Position numbers and translations under genes: made by a program
Assembly: GCF_964340395.1 (NCBI RefSeq)
Contig: NC_135562.1
Coordinates: 5,188,634 to 5,252,633 of the forward strand
DNA length: 64,000 nt
Reading direction: 5' to 3'
DNA from: Glandiceps talaboti
Lineage: Eukaryota; Hemichordata; Enteropneusta; Spengelidae
In this document: piece after piece, positions 35,487 through 64,000 of the stretch
Position numbering within the stretch: position 1 is the first letter of the stretch
How the letters are laid out: each line of letters begins with the position of its first letter
The notes under the pieces: model-generated
What the model was told of the DNA's origin: nothing
The model's database searches: none
The model's input: only the letters and a program-made list of their open reading frames with translations

Positions 35487-36149
35487 TTAAAGGTTGGCTG
35501 TATCCATGAGTAGTATAGTAACAGGGTTAAATCGCGATTGCATTTGTGTGTTGATTTTAGGGTGTGGACCCAAAAGTCGATTTGGTCGGATTTATTGCAC
35601 CAAACTCTGTATACAGCTACACACATGTATTTTATCATCATCATCATCATTATTATTATCACTTTATATCAGATTATAGAAAATAATCCATAGCAAAACA
35701 AACAACAGACAAAATACATTAAAATAGACGCTTACTAAAATACGCCACAGAGCACTGTGTGTTAACACCGACAGAGATAAAACAGCAACCACAAACGGGT
35801 TACTTGAGAGATGCAATCTGCACCAGAGATTATTTCCTAATGATTTCATCAAAGGTTAAAATTAAAAAGTTGACAAACATTGCGCTATTGCTCTGAATAA
35901 AAGAATGTTTAAAACCTGATAATTTACGGAAAACCTCGGAATAAGCTCTCCTGGCTGTATTAAAAGTATTTATAGAGAAAATACTCCACAAATAAGAAAC
36001 AATAAGGAATATCAGAACATACAGAAAACAAGTTGATTTACCAACACTTCATTCAATACTGTTCATGGTTTACAATATTACGAGTAAGTCAGTACATAGC
36101 AAAGTAGTTTTAAAAAAAATGTTTCTGGTGCAGCTAGTGCACCTTTGAA
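35487..36149 (+). mobile_element. TTAA-bounded repeat R2, copy with nested insertion
   Basis: Begins TTAAAGGTTGGCTG, contains GTGTGGACCCAAAAGTCGA, then after an extra block of about 400 bases (about 35,635-36,040) resumes with ATACTGTTCATGG and ATATTACGAGTAAGTCAGTA, ending in ACCTTTGAA. The extra block starts with (TCA)n and is absent from the copies at 6169 and 13320, so it is a later insertion. The tips TTAAAGGT and ACCTTTGAA form a short TIR. Confidence 0.6.
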
Positions 36150-36289
36150 GTCAAAATAAACATTTAAACAAGGTGGTGGCATACATAGTTGGGATATAGA
36201 AGCAGACAAGTAACCGCACTGTTTATCAATAGGAAAGTAAACAAGTGAAGTCATTAAAATCATCAAACCCACTTATAATTGTTTTCAGC

Positions 36290-36485
36290 AGAAGCCTGTT
36301 TCTAATGCACTGTAAATGAATATGCAATGCTTATAACTTTTCAGTGTGATTAGGTAGAGGATCCTACTGTGTGTGTGGCGTCTTTGTTAACGTTATTGTT
36401 AGTCTCGAGTTGAAAAATGTGGATGTTTATGTTATAACACCATGAAATGCCAAATCTAAAGCAACCCCGTATGTACTATTGGTAT
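36290..36485 (+). repeat. Dispersed repeat R4, copy 1
   Basis: Shares AACTTTTCAG.G.GA, GTCCTACT or ATCCTACT, TTATTGTTAGTCT.GAGTTGA and ATGAAATGCCAA-like blocks with 50690-50870. Confidence 0.6.
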
Positions 36486-36489
36486 TACC

Positions 36490-36965
36490 GACCTTAGAAA
36501 TCATAGCCCATGATGTCACAATAGAAAGATGAAAATATCGTCCATTTTTATTTACATAAATGAAGTTCATGACATTTACGAAAAGGTCGCTCACGATTTT
36601 GGTTTTGCATATGAACCAGGTATGTGGACATACTTAATATTGACATATCATAGCATGAACAAAGAAAAAACTTCATGACATTCGCAATATTGTAATGAAT
36701 TTGGGACTCAAAACTGGGAGGTAATGATGAATGTTTTCAACTATTTATAACGTGATGCTAACTATGACAAGTGCAATTGACACACATACTAAGTAGGCAG
36801 TGTATATGCAAATGAATACCACTCAGATATCATGCGTAATAAATCATAGGATGTGATACTAATTTTAGAAGAATGACTATTTTTATAACTCTTTTCGAAA
36901 CACAAGGTCAAATTAATAAAAATAATGATATAAATGTTCGTGTCCCAATAGTCAGGTCAGATATG
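36490..36965. other. Intergenic, no gene seen
   Basis: AT-rich with no supported frame. Confidence 0.5.
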
Positions 36966-36971
36966 AAATAA

Positions 36972-37295
<324 letters not shown>

Positions 37296-37353
37296 CAGCC
37301 ATCGATCCATCCATAAATCTATCCATCTACCCACCCACCCACCCAATCACCCT

Positions 37354-37421
37354 TTTTATGTATGTATGTATGTATGTATGTATGTATGTATGTATGTATG
37401 TATGTATGTATGTATGTATGT
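37354..37421. repeat. (GTAT)n microsatellite
   Basis: About 16 perfect units. Confidence 0.95.
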
Positions 37422-37782
37422 CCGAGTCTGTCTGTATGTCTGTCTTTATGTCTGTCTGCAGGTAGGTAGATAAGTAGGTAGAGTGTTTGGATAGATGTTA
37501 CCAAATTGTTGCGTTGTCCAGGTGAAGGTATAAGTACAATGACGTCATAACATTAACACGTTGGATAGAAAATTTTGTTGATAATTATAACAACACGTAG
37601 GATGACTAAATCATTGAATGTTACATAAATGTCTTTTTGTTGAAGTCAGACGAACGATAAGACAACTCAAATTCAAAAGTGATTTTTTAGTCACAATTGC
37701 AAAAAAAATGATTTGCAGAAAGGGACTCGACGATCAAAGATAAGATAAGGCAATCTATGCAGAGATTTGGTTCCATACAGGC

Positions 37783-37983
37783 TTATCGTTTCAACGAGTG
37801 GTGGCAGCTGTATACATCTGTGGCATCATATTGATCAGGATTACATGACTGACATACAGAACACGCTCCATCTGTCACGCTATGACCAGGGGCCTCAAAG
37901 TTAGATGACCCGAATAGAACTTCGTACATCAGTGACTGACCTCCATGATCCGTCGTTTTTGTTAGGGAATTTGGATTTGCAAA
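37783..37983 (-). other. Unassigned 66-codon open frame, possible exon or gene relic
   Basis: This minus-strand frame follows a TAA at 37984-37986 and ends in TAA at 37783-37785. It is GC-richer than its flanks and reads like folded protein: TDHGGQSLMYEVLFGSS, then DGACSVCQSCNP with three clustered cysteines, then VYSCHHSLKR at the end. No good acceptor site or start codon precedes it. It could be a terminal exon, a fragment of a Cys-rich extracellular domain, or chance. I do not recognise the family. Confidence 0.3.
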
Positions 37984-37989
37984 TTACTC

Positions 37990-38955
37990 TTTTATCCGCT
38001 TCTGAGAGAGTCGTCCGTAAGATGAGGAAGTATTTTATTTTGATGAGCTAGCGCTGCTTAAGTTCCATGTTTATGCTTGTTAAAATGTAGATTAGGCGTG
38101 ATTTAGTGATTTTCAAACACAAGAAAAATAAAATAGTATAAAATAACGTTTCTGAGTTAGGTGTTGATCGTGAAATGTCAACAAATTCTTGCATTTGTGC
38201 TCGATATTTCAATTACACAATTATTTCAATTTAAAAAGAAAATTCAAAGTTAAATAGCGTCACATAGTCATGTCTGGGTGACAGGCTTGTTTGTGTAAAC
38301 TATGCTTCAGGTCACGACTACTATGTATTATAAAGCTCTAGCCAATCCCATGCTCCAACCAATACTTTGAATTTGCTTTACTTGCACGACGGCAGAGTTC
38401 GCAAAGGTCTGGTTTAAATCATTTCAATTTCTACTCGGATGCAAAGTTTTGTTTTAGCGTACCTAGTTACTGGCTGTTTTTTTTTTCATAACGTGAGACC
38501 CCGACGCGAGTGGATGAATCAGACGACTTGCCGATTCGGGAAATAACTACTTCGATATTTTAACACAGTACCTATGAAATAATAGGATAATCCGTTTGTT
38601 AATATGGCTCTTGCAAACGAGTGTTGAAGTGAATACACTATTCACCACACGTTACACACACTTGTACCAATTGCATTTAATATAACCTTGCTCCATATTC
38701 CATACAATGACTCGATGATAAGCTAGGGTCCTAAAGGTGGTTGACATTCGATTCAATTCTGTTCACGCAAATCCCTTTTTCCATGTTTTTTTGTATGATT
38801 GAATATGAGTGGAAAACCTATTGGTAACAATTTGTGTTAATTACCCCGTTTGATATTTCTATTAAAGAGGGGAAAATATTCCGAAACTGTCATTTTCAGT
38901 GTCCTGTTTGCAAGAACCTGACGTATTGTGATAATCATAGTGTTTGACCACACAC
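37990..38955. other. Intergenic, no gene seen
   Basis: No supported coding sequence. Confidence 0.5.
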
Positions 38956-38974
38956 ATTAAAGTGCTCTTATGAA

Positions 38975-39185
38975 CTCAATCTAGTATCAAAGCAAGAATC
39001 CCCACAGGACATCAAAACACATTAATTGTGTCAACATAACCAGATACTGACATGTTCATTATCAACAGAGATTATTTAATTTGAAACATGTAGCACTAAT
39101 TGTATATCTTAGTTTTTTTATAGGAGTCGATTTGTTTTGATGTCCTGTGGTGCCATTACTTTGATATCAAATTTTATTGAGGTCC
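38975..39185. repeat. Inverted repeat with about 110-base loop
   Basis: CCACAGGACATCAAAACA at about 39,002-39,020 is answered by TGTTTTGATGTCCTGTGG at about 39,134-39,152. The outer parts (AGTATCAAAGCAA and its partner TTACTTTGATATCAAAT) also pair. It is a probable short DNA element. Tips are not resolved. Confidence 0.5.
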
Positions 39186-39189
39186 CTAG

Positions 39190-41130
39190 TGGTAAGTACA
39201 CCACAGCAAGGTTTAAACACAACAATTGATACAATGCGTCTAGTTATATCAATTTAAAATTACTCAACCGTGGCAAAATATCAGTCATTTATCACCAATA
39301 CCAGCAATTATGATAATTACTAATTATCAAATTTCTGTCATAAACTCTAAAAATCATCATAAAAGTCATATTATCAGCTGTGACCAAGCTTGCTAGTATA
39401 GAAATAATATATTTTTAATTCTACATCAAACTGATGAAAAGCACTTTATTTACCAGACTGGTAATTTGGAATCACAAACAAGCGAATATGTTTGGTATTG
39501 ATGTGCTACCATTCACAATCAATAGAAATTTTCAAATCCATACAATCAATCATGTTTCCATTTATAGTTACACCAGGTCAAGTACGCATTACATTTTTTG
39601 TACATACCATATTGACTTATCATTTCAGTTACGCTATGCAACTGTTACTACCAAACCAGAAATACTTAACAGTTTCAATCAGACGGCATGTTTTTTTTTT
39701 ACATTTCACACAACATTTTTTTGATTGTGTGAATTGATAAATATCAAACACTTTATTTTGACATCCAGAACAAAGGGAAATAAATTGTATTAATATATAT
39801 CTTTCATTTGCAACGGACATTTTACAAGTGCAATAATAAATCATTCCATAAATACTAGTTATGTAGGGCAGGGTACACATCGATCATTCATGATAAGTCA
39901 ATCACATCTCAATGTGTCATTGACCTTTGGAAATTCAGATTCCTTTGGTGGAAATTCAGTGATTCATTCACCATACCTGATCCGACCAGTGCGCATCGTA
40001 CACTTTTCACACTGTATTTTTTTTTGTCCTTGACCTTTGGAAATTCAGCTTCCTTTAGTGGAAATTTATGATGCACTGTACAATATCTTACCCACAGTTG
40101 ATTAGTATGTTTGGAGGTGCCTTATTTTCTAACTTCCTTAATAACCAATACTTCTTATCATTTTAAGTATAAACTTATGTTTAAATAATATGTAACAAAA
40201 GTATGCTTAAGAATCAAACAGTAACTTCGAAATCCTTAAACGAAATTCACTGACAATTAAATTAAACACGGTCGTTTAATGAAACACTTTTCATTGTCAA
40301 AGTATCTTGTACATAGATGAAATTTGGCTGACTCCGAGGATGTAATGTCCGACAGTACAAATCAGACGGTTGAGGGTAAAACAATATACTGTGCACTGGT
40401 TCAGCAAGCGTAGGTGATAAGTGTGTGTGTAAGTAATTTATTATATAAATACTATAACTAGGTTTGTTGCACAACGAATTTCACTTTATTTTAACATTCT
40501 GTGTTATTACAAAGAAGGTTACTTTAAAACACAATAAAATACATATATTTTTATAAAAGTATTTGAAGTTTTTAAGTGACGTTGGTTTCCAACAAGTTAC
40601 GCTTGATTTACATATCTGATCTTCGTAATTTACCATTCAGTTTTTATTTTATCACATAACTAACATTGTAAGGTACGCAGGTGATGGTATTTCTAAACCA
40701 TGAAATCGTTTCCCATGTTATCGACGCCATAAAACCCCATGTTTAGGGTTTCTTGCGTTAAAAAGTGACCCATAGGGAGAAAACCTTTCAATGTGAGTGT
40801 TCCTCCACGCCCCGCGTACCCCTTCTAACAGAACACAAAACTGACATACATGGTACTTTGTAAAATAGCATCTATTTTTTTCGTACTACATCAATCTCTC
40901 TACGACAATTGGACGGAGTATGATTAAGAGTATTATCTGATAATTCGAGGCTGATTCATAAGTGGAAGATTTTATTTTTTGTTACTTGGCCTGGAATTTG
41001 ATAATAAATAGAAACAATACAAGAATGAGTACATAAATTATACATTGTATATACAATATATTTAAGGTTTCAAAGACTTTGAAACCACTGTCAATGTTGA
41101 CTAGAGTCACCTGTGATCAGAACGTTGTTT
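39190..41130. other. Intergenic, no gene seen
   Basis: Contains a direct repeat of GACCTTTGGAAATTCAG..TCCTTT at about 39,925 and 40,032 (spacing about 106). No gene recognised. Confidence 0.45.
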
Positions 41131-41136
41131 TATTTA

Positions 41137-41439
41137 TCAGTGGTGGACAATTAGAACTGACTTTGAAGGTGTCAGCATACCTTGACCTTTTCATCTTTAA
41201 GACATTGTCAAACTATGTATGCATAAATTGGCTCAAAGACACACGCGACCACATGACATTCCTGTTTACCACAAGCAAGCAAGCAAGCAAACGTACGGGC
41301 GTTTTTTCGGGGGTTGTATTTTCATACCGATTGCATCCTATTTTTTAATTTTGCGTTAATGGCTTGTATATGTAAGAGAATTGCTATATGTAATATAAGG
41401 GGAAGATTTTCCGGAGATTACAAAATTGTCCACCACTGA
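41137..41439. mobile_element. 303-bp TIR element with TA flanks
   Basis: TCAGTGGTGGACAATT at the left is repeated perfectly in reverse complement at the right (AATTGTCCACCACTGA), and each tip is flanked by TA. This fits a Tc1/mariner-type MITE. The interior shows an AAGC microsatellite at 41272-41290 and no transposase. Confidence 0.65.
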
Positions 41440-42295
41440 TAAAATGACATTTGGACCAGTCATTTATAATTAACAATGACAATGGTTATACTGTATACTA
41501 TACTGAGTACTAAAAACCGTCTCAACACTCACCTACGAACATATTTGCTATTCTATAGTATATTTTTAACACATTTCTTTGTTGACAAGAATATGAGAAT
41601 ATGCATATTTCGGTGGACTCTGTAAAAGGTGTTTAAGAGTTTACCAAAAATATTTCCAAATCTTATAGTTCGGTCAAAGCCTTTTTGCCAGGTGTTTCAA
41701 TACACAATAATAACATAAAGAACTGAATTATAGATAATATATATTAAATCATTTGTCGAATCATTGTCTCTGCTTTGGTTGTCTGAAAACTGGAAAGATG
41801 CGACATTTGGCTAATTCTAGAAATAGGCCATTCCAGACTGCAAACAGGAAATTGAGAATACAGCGCCCTCGCTCAGATTGGGGTATCATCACCTCATAGT
41901 ATCGTTTCCTAAAGAGCTTTGTCCCTTGGTATTCTGTAGAATTCTAAATCATAAGAAGTGTTTTCGTATTGTTCCGACATCGAGGAAAGCAGCAGTGTTC
42001 TATGATTGACTGAGTAACCTATACCATGTACACCTCCAAGGTACACTCAGACAGGAAGTAATGCGTCACCATGGCAAATTTTGGAAAGGCCTATTGGACA
42101 GGTAGGGATTTCTAGTTACAATTAGAAAAGTAATGAATTCAGTTATTAGCAGGTGCATGTCAAAGGTCATCCATACAAGTGTATTTCGTCAAGGCTATCA
42201 ATGATATGTGGTGGTGTCACAGCCAGAGCACCTCAGAGTATGCAAGATATTGCAACTCTATTGTCACCTACACGTAGGAGAATAAATTATACAAA
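41440..42295. other. Receptor 3' flank, no gene seen
   Basis: Would include the 3'UTR of the receptor gene if its last coding exon is at 42296-42319. I see no minus-strand AATAAA in this stretch. One lies inside the TIR element boundary near 41,129-41,134. Confidence 0.4.
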
Positions 42296-63382
<21,087 letters not shown>

Positions 63383-63389
63383 CTGGAGA

Positions 63390-64000
63390 AAAAGGGATAT
63401 AATCCATTCATGGATAAATGTAGTGTACACATGTCAAGGATATAAACGTGTGTAATTACAAAAGTAAAAAGCGCCAGAGAAGACTTTTGAAAACTAGAAG
63501 TTAAATCTTTATGATAAGTTACTAGGGTTTGTTAAAAATAATATAAATTTACTACAATTGGTTGGCATTCGAAGTACAGATGATAACAATACATTGCTGT
63601 ATTTCATCAGATTTTTCAAAAAGACGAACCTGGGAGAGATGCATGTGTTCTCGAGTAACTATAGGCAACAGTGAGAAAAATGTCTTGAAGATCTTTAGTT
63701 TGAGTAATTGATTACTCTGCCAGCCAACGACCTTGTTTCAATTTTACTGAAATATTTCATAATTATGTTACGAAATTATGTATTGGATATAATATCTGTA
63801 CAGTTTAATAGAGGATAAGACGATACAACATGTAGGTACATTGAAAGGCATCACTGCAGTGTTTATGGAGAAAGCAATTAAGGTATATGAAGAAACCAAT
63901 TAATGAAGCCAGGAATATGTAACAAATGATTGACAAACAGTAGCACATGTCATATTAGTGAAATACATATTTATGAATTGGATTTGACCGTTGGACAGTA
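63390..64000. other. Upstream intron of the receptor gene, edge of window
   Basis: No further exon was found with confidence. A possible acceptor CTCCCAG lies near 63,630 on the minus strand, but the following 17-codon frame lacks support. Confidence 0.4.

Overview
The window is animal nuclear DNA: AT-rich, gene-poor and full of microsatellites, short inverted-repeat elements and interspersed repeats. Its genes have GT-AG introns and belong to metazoan families. A marine invertebrate is likely. Intronless Mos plus an adhesion GPCR would fit a deuterostome such as a hemichordate or lancelet, but the sequence does not fix the species.

Layout. (1) 117-195 (+) is the last coding exon of a gene entering from the left, with its 3'UTR and an AATAAA near 409. 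(2) About 430-21,000 has no convincing gene. It holds TIR/foldback elements (3578-3930, 5122-5332, 18109-18475), a 62-bp minisatellite (7916-8672), a tRNA-derived SINE (about 11,990-12,145) and many microsatellites. (3) 21,038-21,400 is a truncated LINE 3' end. (4) 22,853-23,956 (-) is a complete single-exon Mos serine/threonine kinase gene, the best-supported gene here. (5) 24,160-42,290 is repeat-dominated, with one unexplained short open frame (37,783-37,983, -). (6) 42,296-63,382 (-) is a multi-exon adhesion G-protein-coupled receptor whose 5' end lies beyond the right edge. I joined 17 exons by hand. Fourteen consecutive junctions (exons 1-15) keep phase and give a mucin-like segment, GAIN domain, GPS and seven helices. 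The C-terminal tail is less certain.

The three genes show no operon-like relation. Mos would act in oocyte meiosis (MAPK kinase kinase activity), the receptor in adhesion signalling at the plasma membrane. The main unexplained structure is the set of foldback/TIR elements and TTAA-bounded short repeats, several of them inside introns of the receptor gene.
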